Positions 1 through 8,321 are shown, counted from the first letter of the stretch. The stretch is 64,000 nucleotides of DNA from Hyphomicrobium sp. (GCA_016716675.1 JADJVG010000003.1:200001-264000), one strand, 5' to 3'. The notes: generated from the letters alone by a model not told the origin. Numbers and translations: made by a program.

Positions 1-270
1 ATGCATGCCTTTGAGACGTTCGATCGGGCGGCGATGGCGGCGGGCGCGATACCGCGCAAGTACAAAGAGCTGATGGCGCTCGCCGTGGCGCTGACCACGC
101 AATGCCCCTACAGCTTGGAAGTACACCGCACGAATGCTGTTCATGCGGGTGCGACGGAAGCGGAAATTGCCGAAGTGATCTTTATCGCCGCCGCGATGCG
201 GGCTACGGCGGCAATTGCGCACGGAACGCATGTCATCGGCCCGCGCAAAGCCACCACCGGAAAGCGGTGA
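1..270 (+). CDS. Carboxymuconolactone decarboxylase/AhpD-like protein, probably 5'-truncated
   Basis: The reading frame is open from the first base of the window, so the ATG there may be internal and the N-terminus may lie outside. The 89 visible residues match the AhpD/CMD helical core: a KELMALAVAL helix, then TQCPYSLEVH, then an amphipathic helix ending in HGTHVI. Family members with redox activity carry CxxC followed by a histidine; here the second cysteine is serine (CPYS, about residues 35-38) while the downstream His is kept. A classical AhpD disulfide relay is therefore unlikely. Its substrate is unknown. Confidence 0.75.
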   Translation: MHAFETFDRAAMAAGAIPRKYKELMALAVALTTQCPYSLEVHRTNAVHAGATEAEIAEVIFIAAAMRATAAIAHGTHVIGPRKATTGKR

Positions 271-366
271 TCGCCCGACCTTTCGAAGCCTAGCGTTTCG
301 GAAATTGCTCGGCGTGTTGCGAATGAGCACTAGGCCAAACCGCGGGCGATGTGGCTAAAAGAAAAA

Positions 367-801
367 ATGTCGACGTGGCGTCATCAGAAAATAAAGCAGG
401 TGTTGGCGATCTTTGCGCTTGTCGCAATGATAGTGCACGCCGGCGTGACGCCATCGCATTTCATCATGCGCGCGGCGCCTGTCGCACCGCAGACGCTGGT
501 TACGGCGGACGCTGATCTCGCTGCGAAAGCGTGGGCTTTCGAGATCGGTGCGCTGATCTGCCATGGCTCGGGTGCGTCAGATGACGGCGTGCCGTCAAAC
601 GGCAAGACTCCGCTATCGGCGTCGCAGTCCTGCCCGATCTGTACGGCCGTACACAGCGTCGTCGCCGTTAATAATCCGAGCGCCTTCTCCCTACACGCCG
701 GCTGGTCACGGCCGATCACGATTGGCATAGCGTCGCAGAGCGCTGCCACCCAAGTTGATGCTCATGCATTTGAAGCGCGCGGCCCGCCCACTGCTGCGTA
801 G
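367..801 (+). CDS. DUF2946-like exported protein
   Basis: A protein of about 144 residues starting MSTWRH; an upstream in-frame ATG at 349 is also possible. An N-terminal hydrophobic stretch (LAIFALVAMIVHAG) looks like a signal peptide or membrane anchor. Near residue 90 a CPICTAVH motif resembles the cysteine pair of DUF2946 proteins, which often sit near copper-handling genes. The gene lies about 160 bp upstream of a Met/His-rich outer-membrane protein in the same direction, which supports a metal-related role. That role is inference; the family match rests on the CxxC context and size. Confidence 0.55.
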   Translation: MSTWRHQKIKQVLAIFALVAMIVHAGVTPSHFIMRAAPVAPQTLVTADADLAAKAWAFEIGALICHGSGASDDGVPSNGKTPLSASQSCPICTAVHSVVAVNNPSAFSLHAGWSRPITIGIASQSAATQVDAHAFEARGPPTAA

Positions 802-961
802 GCTTTGGCGTCACGCGTGACGCTGTTCTCAGTGACTTTTCGTCCGCGCGCGATTGTTTCGCGTGCGCCGTGGTCCTGAGGTCATTCCCCCATCGTCGTC
901 ATCAAAAAAATACGCGGCCGCGCGGCATGGATCGCAGCGACGCCGACCCAAGAGGATTGCT

Positions 962-2062
962 ATGTTCAGTTTAAAAGCGGCACGCGCCGCAAGTCTTGTC
1001 GCGGCATTTGGTCCGCTCCTCAGCCACCAGGCGCTGGCGGACGCCGGCCACCAGCCGATTCCGGACGGCCATGCGCCCGCCGGCGTCATGGTCGATCATC
1101 TGCACAAGGCCGGCGAGTTCATGGTCGGCTATCGCTACAGCTGGGGCCGGCAGTCGGGCGACACGCTGAATGGAACGAAGTCGGTCGATGATTTGGCGAT
1201 CCGCCACAACGCCTGTCTGCTACCGGGCCAAGATCCGAATGCCCACGCCACGCACAATCATTGCGCGATGAAGCAGTCGGAAATGACCATGCAGATGCAC
1301 ATGCTCGACATCATGTATGCGCCGACCGATTGGATGACGCTGATGGTGATGCCGCAGTGGATGACCATGAGCATGACCATGGCGCCGATCGCGGGCGCGA
1401 TGCATGGCGGACACGATGAGCATGGCGGGGGCATGGCGTCGCACGGCCACGGCACCGACGGTTTTGGCGACACGATATTCGGCGCTCTCATCAAGTTGTC
1501 GGATGGCCCCGGTTATAAACTGCATACCGGCATGATGGTCAGCGCGCCGACGGGCTCGACAACGGAGCGCGGATCGTCTGGCATTCTGACGCACTACATG
1601 ATGCAGCTCGGATCGGGCACCTGGGATTTCCTGCCGAGCTTGACGTACACCGGCAGCGCCGAGCGCTTTTCCTGGGGCGCGCAGATGTCGGGCGTTATCC
1701 GGATGCAGGACGAGAACGACCAGGGTTACCGTCTCGGCGATGTTTTTCAGGCGACGGCGTGGGGCAGTTACCGGTTGAATGACTGGTTCTCTGCATCGGT
1801 GCGGGTGCTGCACACCAACCAGGATGAGATTGAAGGCCACTATAACGCGCCGCATGGACACTCCAGTCCGCCGGATTTCGCGCGCAACTATGGTGGGCGC
1901 TTCTGGGATGTCGGCTTCGGCGTCAACATGGTGGTGCCGGATGGCGCGCTCAAAGGCCATCGCCTGAGCGTCGAGTGGATGGAACCGCTGAGCGACGACG
2001 TCAACGGCTATCAGCAGGAGCGCGACGGCACGCTCTACGTCAACTGGAGCAAGGCGTTTTGA
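962..2062 (+). CDS. Met/His-rich outer-membrane barrel-like protein (transporter-like)
   Basis: The ATG at 962 is preceded by AGAGGA and opens a signal peptide (MFSLKAARAASLVAAFGPLL... ending near ALADA); the open frame extends upstream but lacks that signal. The protein is 366 residues. Alternating hydrophobic and aromatic strands and a C-terminal Phe (YVNWSKAF) suggest an outer-membrane beta-barrel. Residues about 100-165 are very rich in Met and His (MTMQMHM, MTMSMTM, HGGHDEHGGGMASHGHG), typical of copper-binding segments. It resembles proteins annotated 'transporter' that follow DUF2946 genes. Copper or other soft-metal handling is inferred. Confidence 0.65.
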   Translation: MFSLKAARAASLVAAFGPLLSHQALADAGHQPIPDGHAPAGVMVDHLHKAGEFMVGYRYSWGRQSGDTLNGTKSVDDLAIRHNACLLPGQDPNAHATHNHCAMKQSEMTMQMHMLDIMYAPTDWMTLMVMPQWMTMSMTMAPIAGAMHGGHDEHGGGMASHGHGTDGFGDTIFGALIKLSDGPGYKLHTGMMVSAPTGSTTERGSSGILTHYMMQLGSGTWDFLPSLTYTGSAERFSWGAQMSGVIRMQDENDQGYRLGDVFQATAWGSYRLNDWFSASVRVLHTNQDEIEGHYNAPHGHSSPPDFARNYGGRFWDVGFGVNMVVPDGALKGHRLSVEWMEPLSDDVNGYQQERDGTLYVNWSKAF

Positions 2063-2092
2063 GACGCGCGCCGAAGTGCTGAAATAAAACAG

Positions 2093-2119
2093 AGGGGCGG
2101 CCGCAAAGGGTCGCCCTTT
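2093..2119 (+). terminator. Intrinsic terminator after the Met/His-rich protein gene
   Basis: A 10-bp stem (AGGGGCGGCC with GGTCGCCCTT, including G-T pairs) around a GCAAAG loop is followed by TTCTTGTT, 31 bases after the stop codon. Confidence 0.6.
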
Positions 2120-2166
2120 CTTGTTATGGCAAAGCCACAGCGGTTATCGGGAGACTTCGCGAGGCC

Positions 2167-3801
2167 TTACAGCACGCCGAAATTTCGCAGCGCGATGGCC
2201 GCAAGGCTTATCGCGATCAGCCAAATGGCGACCGATTGGTAGGCGGGTTGCGTGCGGCGCCGATCGCTCAAGCGTTCGATTGTCTGGTCATCGAGGCGCA
2301 TCCCTGATGACGCCATCTCGGCAAGACCGTTGGCAGCAGATTGCGCCTTTTGCAAAAGGCCGGGCGTGCGCAGCAAAAACTCGCCGATGGTTTGGGCACC
2401 CGTGCCGATATCCTTGATGCGTCCGGTGAGGCCGAGATTGGTTTCCATCCATTCTTTGGCGATCGGTTCCGCCGCCGACCACATGTTGAGATGAGGATTG
2501 AGATCGCGGGCGACGCCTTCGACAATGACCATGCTCTTTTGCAGCAGGATCAGCTCGGGGCGCGTCTCCATATCGAACACTTCGGTGTATGCGAACAACT
2601 GGCCGAGCAGATCGGCCATCGAGATTTCTTCGGCGGTTCTGCCGTGGATCGGCTCTCCGATGGCGCGCATGGCTTGTGCGAATTCTTCGACGGTGTGCTG
2701 CGGTGGAACGTAACCCGCTTCGAAATGCATGGCGGCGGTGCGGTGATAATCGCGCGTGATCAGGCCGTGCAGAATTTCGGCGAGAAAGCGCCGCTCGGTG
2801 ACGCCAAGACGGCCCATGATGCCGAAATCGACGGCGACGATCGTGCCACTATTGTCGACGAACAGATTGCCCTGGTGCATGTCGGCATGGAAGAAGCCGT
2901 CGCGCATGGCGTGGCGCAGAAAGGTGCGCAACACGACGAGGCCGAGGGCGTTGACGTCGAACCCCTTGGCTTCCAGGGCCGCACGTTGCGCGATCGGCGT
3001 GCCGTCGATCCATTCGAGCGTCAGAACGCGCTTCGACGTGCGCCGCCAATCGACTGTCGGCACGCGAAAGCTTTCGCCGGGTTGGATGTTCTCGGCCATC
3101 TCGGAAATGGCGGCGGCTTCGAGCCGCAAATCCATTTCGAGATCGGTGGTGTGCTTGAGATTATCGACGACGGCGACGGGACGCAGGCGGCGCGCGGGCG
3201 CATAAAACCGCTCGATCAAGCGGGCGGCGAAATAATAGCTGTCGAGATCGCGGCTGAAGCGCTTCTCGATATTGGGGCGCAGAATTTTGACAGCGACGGC
3301 TTTCTTGACGCCGTCCTGCATCACGTAGGCTTTGTGAACCTGGGCGATCGATGCGGCGGCGACGGGCGGGCCGAACTCAATGAAATGATCTTCGAGTTTT
3401 CCGCCAAGCGCGCGTTCTACGGTCTCGCGTGCTTCGGCCATCGAAAACGGCGCGGCTTTGTCTTGCAGATGGCGCAGGTCGGCGGCGAGGTCTGGGCCGA
3501 TCACATCAGCGCGGGTTGCAAGAAACTGACCGAGCTTGACGTAACTCGGGCCGAGTTGGGTGAGCGCCGCGCCGACGCGCGTTGCCTTCGGCTGCCCTAT
3601 GCGAAATGGTGCCGTGATCCAGCGCAGCGGAGCGGTGGCGATGGTCGCGAGCCGCAGTGGCAAAGGTACCGGCGTGCCCTTCGGGATGAACCGCACGCCG
3701 TGCTGCCCCAGAACAAGACCGGCGCGGGCCAGTCTCAACGTGTGCATCAACGCTCCGGGCATGTGGGCGACTCGGTCCTTATTCTCTTCTGCAGACAGCA
3801 C
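2167..3801 (-). CDS. ubiB: UbiB, ubiquinone biosynthesis atypical kinase/ATPase
   Basis: Membrane-associated ADCK/ABC1-family protein needed for ubiquinone biosynthesis. The 544 residues match the usual family length. Visible motifs are the family-specific KLGQ (residues 89-92), the Ala-rich nucleotide loop AAAS (about 148-151) that replaces a glycine loop, the VAVKI lysine (172), the HADMHQGN catalytic loop (about 305) and VDFG (about 325). A hydrophobic C-terminal segment (IWLIAISLAAIAL) anchors it in the membrane. ubiE lies downstream of a small gene on the same strand, a common alphaproteobacterial arrangement near mutM and dnaA. Confidence 0.93.
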   Translation of the reverse strand: MLSAEENKDRVAHMPGALMHTLRLARAGLVLGQHGVRFIPKGTPVPLPLRLATIATAPLRWITAPFRIGQPKATRVGAALTQLGPSYVKLGQFLATRADVIGPDLAADLRHLQDKAAPFSMAEARETVERALGGKLEDHFIEFGPPVAAASIAQVHKAYVMQDGVKKAVAVKILRPNIEKRFSRDLDSYYFAARLIERFYAPARRLRPVAVVDNLKHTTDLEMDLRLEAAAISEMAENIQPGESFRVPTVDWRRTSKRVLTLEWIDGTPIAQRAALEAKGFDVNALGLVVLRTFLRHAMRDGFFHADMHQGNLFVDNSGTIVAVDFGIMGRLGVTERRFLAEILHGLITRDYHRTAAMHFEAGYVPPQHTVEEFAQAMRAIGEPIHGRTAEEISMADLLGQLFAYTEVFDMETRPELILLQKSMVIVEGVARDLNPHLNMWSAAEPIAKEWMETNLGLTGRIKDIGTGAQTIGEFLLRTPGLLQKAQSAANGLAEMASSGMRLDDQTIERLSDRRRTQPAYQSVAIWLIAISLAAIALRNFGVL

Positions 3802-3889
3802 TTTGACGCCACACGCGGTCGCGTCAAGCGCGACACCGCGCGCGGGTAAAGACGGGTGTGCCGAGGTGCGCCAGTATGGTGCAATCGGT

Positions 3890-3926
3890 AAAGAAAATGG
3901 CGCCCGGCAGAGCGCCGGACGCCATT
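3890..3926 (-). terminator. Nested-hairpin terminator
   Basis: Arms AATGGCG (3896-3902) and CGCCATT (3920-3926) enclose a second stem CCGGC/GCCGG. On the minus strand the hairpin is followed by TTTTCTTT. It lies about 45 bases past the stop of the small secreted protein gene. Confidence 0.6.
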
Positions 3927-3971
3927 AAACAGTTTTTGTCGCCTACAGTTTCGGCCGCTTCAACAGCGCCG

Positions 3972-4265
3972 TTAGTTTTTGCAGAACGTCGCGCGGCCGT
4001 GGCAGGTCACCTGACCGCCATCGGGATTGCATTTGTAGCGCTCGCCCTTGATCGTGTAGCCCTCAACCTTGTTGGTGGCGACGAAGCCCGGCCACAAGCC
4101 CCAGCTGACCGCTTGAACCATGGTTTCAAGCGCATACCACTTGGCCGAATCCGCCGAGCCGGCCGTCGCGACCGCGCCCTTGCTAACGCATTCAGCGGTG
4201 GCGGCTGTTGTCGATAATGTCATGGCAGCGGCAAGCACCGCCCCGGCAATCGCAATCGTCTTCAT
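3972..4265 (-). CDS. Small secreted protein of unknown function
   Basis: A 97-residue protein with a clear signal peptide (MKTIAIAGAVLAAAMTLSTT, then cleavage near ATAEC). The start at 4265 has a strong GGGAGAG ribosome binding site; a longer frame reading upstream lacks one. The mature part has four cysteines (AEC, YKC, VTC, FCKN), which suggests periplasmic disulfides, and a Trp-rich centre. It lies between ubiE and ubiB on the same strand and has its own terminator. I do not recognise the family. Confidence 0.7.
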   Translation of the reverse strand: MKTIAIAGAVLAAAMTLSTTAATAECVSKGAVATAGSADSAKWYALETMVQAVSWGLWPGFVATNKVEGYTIKGERYKCNPDGGQVTCHGRATFCKN

Positions 4266-4371
4266 GAATATCTCTCCCTCGAGCAGAGCCAAATCAGCGA
4301 AACACGGGCCGAGGCTATGAGGCGGCCCGGTGCCGGTCAACAGCCAACGCAAGGCGGGCGGGCTTTGACGC

Positions 4372-5139
4372 TCAGATTTTCCAGCCGGAGTGCATAGCGG
4401 CAATACCTCCGGTGAGATTGCGATAACGCACCTGCGCGAAGCCGGCGTCGCGGATCATCTGCGCAAACGCCTCCTGCTTGGGAAATTTGCGAATGCTTTC
4501 GACCAGATACTGATAGGGCTCGGCGGCGCCGGCGGTCAGTTTGCCGAGCCTTGGGATGACTTCGAATGAGTGGAAGTCATATAGCCGGTCAAGCAGCGGC
4601 ACCTGTACTTCGGAGAACTCCAGACACATAAAGCGGCCACCGGGCTTTAGAACGCGGAACGCTTCGCTGAGGGCGCGGTCGATGTGGGTGACGTTGCGGA
4701 TGCCGAACGCGATCGTATAGGCGTCGAAAGTCGCGTCTTCGAAGGGTAGCGTTTCCGCATTGCCTTCGATGCAGGTGATGCGGGCATCGAGGCCGGCGTC
4801 ATGGACGCGGCGCTTGCCGACCGCCAGCATCTCAGGGCTGATGTCACAGATGGTCGATTGGATGTACGGGCCGCCCGCCGCGACCACGCGCAGCGCGATA
4901 TCGCCAGTGCCGCCGGCAACGTCGAGATGGCGATACGGCTGTTGCCCCGTCGGAGGATTAAGCCACGTCACGAAATCGCGCTTCCATAAGCGGTGCAGGC
5001 CACCCGACATCAGATCATTCATCAGATCGTAGCGCTCGGCGACGGTCGCGAAGACTTGATTGACGAGGCCCTGACGCTCGCTTTCCGCAACGTCGCGGAA
5101 GCCGAACGAGGTGGCGGTGCTGTTTTCGGTATTTTCCAT
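4372..5139 (-). CDS. ubiE: UbiE, demethylmenaquinone/2-polyprenyl-6-methoxy-1,4-benzoquinol methyltransferase
   Basis: SAM-dependent C-methyltransferase of ubiquinone (and menaquinone) biosynthesis. The 255 residues are of family length. The N-terminal VFATVAERYDLMNDLMSGGLHR block, the SAM-binding motif I VAGGTGDIAL (about residue 75), the IRNVTHIDRAL segment and the LKPGG motif are all characteristic UbiE signatures. It is transcribed divergently from mutM across a 76-bp gap. The C-terminus GGIAAMHSGWKI matches the family end. Confidence 0.95.
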   Translation of the reverse strand: MENTENSTATSFGFRDVAESERQGLVNQVFATVAERYDLMNDLMSGGLHRLWKRDFVTWLNPPTGQQPYRHLDVAGGTGDIALRVVAAGGPYIQSTICDISPEMLAVGKRRVHDAGLDARITCIEGNAETLPFEDATFDAYTIAFGIRNVTHIDRALSEAFRVLKPGGRFMCLEFSEVQVPLLDRLYDFHSFEVIPRLGKLTAGAAEPYQYLVESIRKFPKQEAFAQMIRDAGFAQVRYRNLTGGIAAMHSGWKI

Positions 5140-5215
5140 GCGCCCACAATAGCGAAGCTGGCAGCCTGGCGCTATGGTCCGCCACGACGACAGTCAATTT
5201 TGTCTCAGAGGATGC

Positions 5216-6097
5216 GTGCCAGAACTCCCCGAAGTTGAAACGGTGCGGCGCGGGCTTGAGCCGGTGCTGCTCGGCGCCACGCTGCGCCGGGTTGAGGCAC
5301 GCCGCCCGGATCTGCGCTTTCCGCTTCCCGAACGCTTTGCGGCGCGGCTTGAAGGCCGCCACGTTGAACGGCTGGAGCGGCGTGCCAAATATCTGGTGGC
5401 CGTGCTGTCGAGCGGCGAAGCGCTGGTCATGCACCTTGGCATGACCGGGCGATTTACCATTGAAACGCCAACCCGCGCGGCCCTGCTGGGTGAGTATGTT
5501 TATCCCTCCGGCGCCGATCCCAAGCACGACCACGTCGTCTTTCATCTCGGCAGCGGGGCACGCATTATTTACAACGATCCGCGCCGCTTCGGCTTCATGG
5601 TGATGATGGCGGAAGCTGAGCGCAACGCCCATCCGTTGTTCAAGGGCATGGGCGTCGAGCCGCTCGGACCGGAGCTGACGCCGGACTATCTGGCGCGCCG
5701 CGCGGCGGGACGGAAAGCCAATCTCAAAGCTTTCCTGATGGACCAGCGTAACGTCGCCGGCCTCGGCAACATCTACGTGTCGGAAGCCTTGCACCGCGCA
5801 GGCTTGTCGCCGGATCGCGCCGCGCGATTCTTAAGCGATGCGCGAGGCAAGCCGACGGAGCGCGCCCGTCTACTCGTGCCTGCGATCACGAGTGTACTCG
5901 AGCAGGCCATCGCGGCAGGCGGCTCAACGCTCAAGGATTATCGCCATGCCGATGGCGAACGCGGCGCCTTCCAGGAATGTTTTGCCGTTTATGATCGCGA
6001 CGGCCTCGCCTGTCCGCGACCTGGATGCACGGGCGTTATCCGCCGCATGGTTCACAGCGGCCGCGCGACGTATGCCTGCAGCAAGTGCCAGCGCTAG
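5216..6097 (+). CDS. mutM: Formamidopyrimidine-DNA glycosylase (Fpg/MutM)
   Basis: Base-excision repair bifunctional glycosylase/AP lyase for 8-oxoguanine and FaPy lesions. I chose the GTG at 5216 although the frame is open further upstream. Translation then gives (M)PELPEVETVRRGL, so Met removal exposes the catalytic N-terminal proline and adjacent Glu, and AGAGGA at 5207-5212 is suitably placed. The RRAKYL lysine, the HLGMTGRF segment and a C-terminal zinc finger (CPRPGC ... CSKC) are present. The protein is 293 residues. Its stop overlaps that of the convergent gene in a shared CTAG. Confidence 0.95.
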   Translation: MPELPEVETVRRGLEPVLLGATLRRVEARRPDLRFPLPERFAARLEGRHVERLERRAKYLVAVLSSGEALVMHLGMTGRFTIETPTRAALLGEYVYPSGADPKHDHVVFHLGSGARIIYNDPRRFGFMVMMAEAERNAHPLFKGMGVEPLGPELTPDYLARRAAGRKANLKAFLMDQRNVAGLGNIYVSEALHRAGLSPDRAARFLSDARGKPTERARLLVPAITSVLEQAIAAGGSTLKDYRHADGERGAFQECFAVYDRDGLACPRPGCTGVIRRMVHSGRATYACSKCQR

Positions 6098-6744
6098 ACT
6101 AAGGGGCGTGCGTCGGGGCGGGCGCGCATGATGCACATCAAGGTGAGCGCTAGGATCGCCGCGGCGGAGCCGAGAAAGACATCGTTCGCGAGCCAGTCGT
6201 TCTTCACCGTCGTCAGTTTGCCGGACATGACCAGCCACACAATCGCGCTGGCGAGAAACGCTGCAAAGACCATTGAGAGGCGGCGCGCCGTCTCGACGGC
6301 TGATGGTTGCGCGGCGCGATCGGTGCGGATGAATAAGCGCTGGGCGTAATGAAAAAACGCCGCTGCAAGAAGAGCGGCGCCCAAACCATACTGCCAACCG
6401 TGCTGCCACCTGAGACCCACGGCGGGATACGCCAGCAGCAACGCAGCCGCCGCCCAGAGCATGGTCCACGCCGTCAAACGCGTCGTGTTCTGAAGCACCT
6501 TGAGCGGCGGTGGCCGATCGTCGTTGGCGGCACCGGCGACGCGCGGGCTGCCGGTTGCGCGCCATGCCGTGAAGATCAGGCGCAACGCAAACACCAGCGC
6601 GGCGGCGGCCGCGAGGATACGGTCACCCGTCGCGGCGGCATAGCCGATCATGGCGAGGCTGAGGAGCGCAATCAGCAACAAGTGGATCTCGATGCGAAAC
6701 GCAGCACGCCCCAGCAACGCATAGCTCGGCTCGTAGAGGCTCAC
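6094..6744 (-). CDS. Multi-spanning membrane protein, unknown function
   Basis: A 216-residue protein with about six hydrophobic segments (for example IHLLLIALLSLAMIGYAA, WTMLWAAAALLLAYPAV, MVFAAFLASAIVWLVM). It starts with GTG at 6742-6744; the upstream gene's TGA occupies 6741-6743, so the two overlap as GTGA and are probably translationally coupled. The 3' end overlaps mutM by 4 bases. I do not recognise a family. Confidence 0.7.
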   Translation of the reverse strand: MSLYEPSYALLGRAAFRIEIHLLLIALLSLAMIGYAAATGDRILAAAAALVFALRLIFTAWRATGSPRVAGAANDDRPPPLKVLQNTTRLTAWTMLWAAAALLLAYPAVGLRWQHGWQYGLGAALLAAAFFHYAQRLFIRTDRAAQPSAVETARRLSMVFAAFLASAIVWLVMSGKLTTVKNDWLANDVFLGSAAAILALTLMCIMRARPDARPLV

Positions 6745-7325
6745 GCGTCCTTAGCCGTCGTCAAGGCATTGAGGCTGATGGCGGCGATGGCGAGCGCACC
6801 GAAGAAGAAGATGTTGCATCCAGCCCAATCCGGATACGACGCATCGCGCGGGAATTTACCGTCGATGAACATTGAAATGATCGCCACCAACATCCCGGCG
6901 AGCTGCACCATGACGAGTGTGCGACCAACCTTCATGACCGATTTATCGACACGTTCGACTTTGGCATCGCGATCAAGCATGTTTGAGAAAATGATGCTGG
7001 CGATCGCGGCGAGTACGAAGCCAAGGAAAAAGTGCCACCACTCCGGCCAGCGGTTCTGTAGGATGAAGGCGTAGGTGACCAGAATGCCAAGGCCGCCCCA
7101 GGCCCACACCAAGCCGGTGTTACGGGCGGTCGAACTGCCGATGACGCTTTTTGATGCGCCGGCGGCGCGCAACGCATTGTGTTCGCGGATCGCGGTCACA
7201 GCCAAGACCAGACTGACGGCCCCCGAGGCGATCATATGGAGCACCGGATTGTTGATGGCGGCAGTCAGAATAATGACGCAGATGCTGAGGGTCAGCGCAA
7301 TCATCCAGGCGAATAATGATGGCAT
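6741..7325 (-). CDS. Integral membrane protein, unknown function
   Basis: A 194-residue hydrophobic protein with about six predicted membrane spans (IALTLSICVIILTAAI, MIASGAVSLVLAVTAI, WHFFLGFVLAAIASIIFS, FFFGALAIAAISLNAL). I chose the ATG at 7325; the frame is open for another 900 bases upstream but that part runs antisense to rpsT. It forms a two-gene unit with the downstream membrane protein by a 4-base GTGA overlap. A transporter or sensor role cannot be deduced. Confidence 0.7.
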   Translation of the reverse strand: MPSLFAWMIALTLSICVIILTAAINNPVLHMIASGAVSLVLAVTAIREHNALRAAGASKSVIGSSTARNTGLVWAWGGLGILVTYAFILQNRWPEWWHFFLGFVLAAIASIIFSNMLDRDAKVERVDKSVMKVGRTLVMVQLAGMLVAIISMFIDGKFPRDASYPDWAGCNIFFFGALAIAAISLNALTTAKDA

Positions 7326-7502
7326 CGCGTATCCTTCAAAAAATGGCCAATATGGCCTGGGCGGCGGCCGACACGGAATATTCGGCCTGTGCCAGGCGGC
7401 GTCGGCCGCTGTTATATGTGGTTTACGAGGGGGGAAGCCAGAAGAAGGCGGCCGTTTCCCGCAAAAATCGTCGCTGAAGGCAGTGTTGTCGATGCCGCCG
7501 CG
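7326..7502. other. Intergenic region upstream of rpsT and the divergent membrane-protein operon
   Basis: The gap from 7326 to 7653 is 328 bases and should hold divergent promoters for rpsT and the minus-strand membrane pair. The rpsT promoter is listed separately. A short palindrome (TGGCCAATATGGCC) lies close to the minus-strand start. No gene is seen. Confidence 0.4.
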
Positions 7503-7531
7503 TTGACCCGGCGCATGACGACCGCTATAGG
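7503..7531 (+). promoter_or_regulatory. Candidate sigma-70 promoter of rpsT
   Basis: TTGACC (7503-7508), a 17-base spacer and TATAGG (7526-7531) form a near-consensus housekeeping promoter. This predicts transcription start near 7538, about 115 bases before the rpsT start codon, so rpsT would have a sizeable leader. Confidence 0.55.
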
Positions 7532-7653
7532 AGCGGTCAAGTGCCGCTCGGGGTTTTGCCTCGGGCGGTTCAGTCGTTTCTAAAATCACAGCGCCGGAGG
7601 GTCTGCCACAGCGGACCGGAGCCCGGGCGCCCCGGAACCCAAGAGGATACCCC

Positions 7654-7920
7654 ATGGCCAATACGTCGTCGGCTAAGAAGGCCGCGCGCCAGATGATCTC
7701 CCGGACGCAAGTCAACAAGTCGCGCCGTTCGCGCGTCAAGACCGATGTCCGCTCGGTTGAAGAAGCCATCGCCTCCGGCGATCGCGCCAAGGCGGAAGCC
7801 GCTTTGAAGGCTGCGCAGCCGATGCTCGTGCGCACCGCGCAGAAGGGCATGATGCACAAGAAAACCGCGAGTCGTAAGGTTTCGCGCCTTACAAAGCGCG
7901 TCAAGGCCATGTCGGCCTGA
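7654..7920 (+). CDS. rpsT: 30S ribosomal protein S20
   Basis: Small-subunit ribosomal protein that binds 16S rRNA. The 88 residues, rich in Lys, Arg and Ala, have the canonical start MANTSSAKKA, the NKSRRSRVKT block and the KGMMHKKTASRKVSRLTKRV end of S20. AGAGGA lies 7 bases before the ATG. The gene is monocistronic, with its own promoter and a strong terminator, and marks the left side of the replication origin as in many alphaproteobacteria. Confidence 0.97.
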   Translation: MANTSSAKKAARQMISRTQVNKSRRSRVKTDVRSVEEAIASGDRAKAEAALKAAQPMLVRTAQKGMMHKKTASRKVSRLTKRVKAMSA

Positions 7921-7978
7921 GACGGTTTTTGAAGTGATGGGTGAGTTTTTCTCCCTGTCACAGATTTGCAACAAACAA

Positions 7979-8010
7979 GACCGGGTGCCGCGAGGCCCCG
8001 GTCTTTTTTT
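7979..8010 (+). terminator. rpsT intrinsic terminator
   Basis: Stem GACCGGG/CCCGGTC (7979-7985 with 7997-8003), continued past a one-base bulge by GCC/GGC with a GCGA tetraloop, is followed directly by seven Ts. Confidence 0.9.
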
Positions 8011-8241
8011 GTTCCAGAAGAATCCCTTAGATTCACACAGCTTGCTGACAGGTTTGAAGTGCAATCGGGTGCCGCTGGGTTGTCGAGCATCCACCCCGCA
8101 AAGAAAAAATGTGTTTTTAATCGCGTGCGCGGTCGTGACCGCACGCCCCCCCAAAAACGCCCCCGAGGGAGAAAAAAGGCTTGCAGAGTCAGGGTGTTTG
8201 TCCACAACTTCGATATGCGCGGGGAGGTTGTCCACATTGAC

Positions 8242-8250
8242 TGTGGATAA
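8242..8250 (-). promoter_or_regulatory. Perfect DnaA box
   Basis: TGTGGATAA, the reverse complement of TTATCCACA, 6 bases after a near-match TTGTCCACA at 8228-8236, giving a converging pair. Confidence 0.85.
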
Positions 8251-8306
8251 CTATTGGGCGTTGCTTCGGCTGACTGGGGTCAATGTTGGGCTTGCCCACA
8301 GTGTGG

Positions 8307-8321
8307 TTAATGGGTAATTAA
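8307..8321. promoter_or_regulatory. CtrA-binding consensus in oriC
   Basis: TTAA (8307-8310), exactly seven bases, TTAA (8318-8321) matches the full CtrA consensus TTAA-N7-TTAA. Its left half overlaps a DnaA-box-like TGTGGTTAA. In Caulobacter, CtrA bound at such sites represses initiation; a similar role here is inferred. Confidence 0.7.

Noticed and set aside
2341..3849. Long plus-strand open frame of about 500 codons opposite ubiB
   Set aside because: It is antisense to a gene with every UbiB motif, has no ribosome binding site, and its translation resembles no protein family.
7326..8237. Upstream extension of the minus-strand membrane-protein frame
   Set aside because: It runs antisense through rpsT and its terminator; the hydrophobic protein begins at the ATG at 7325.
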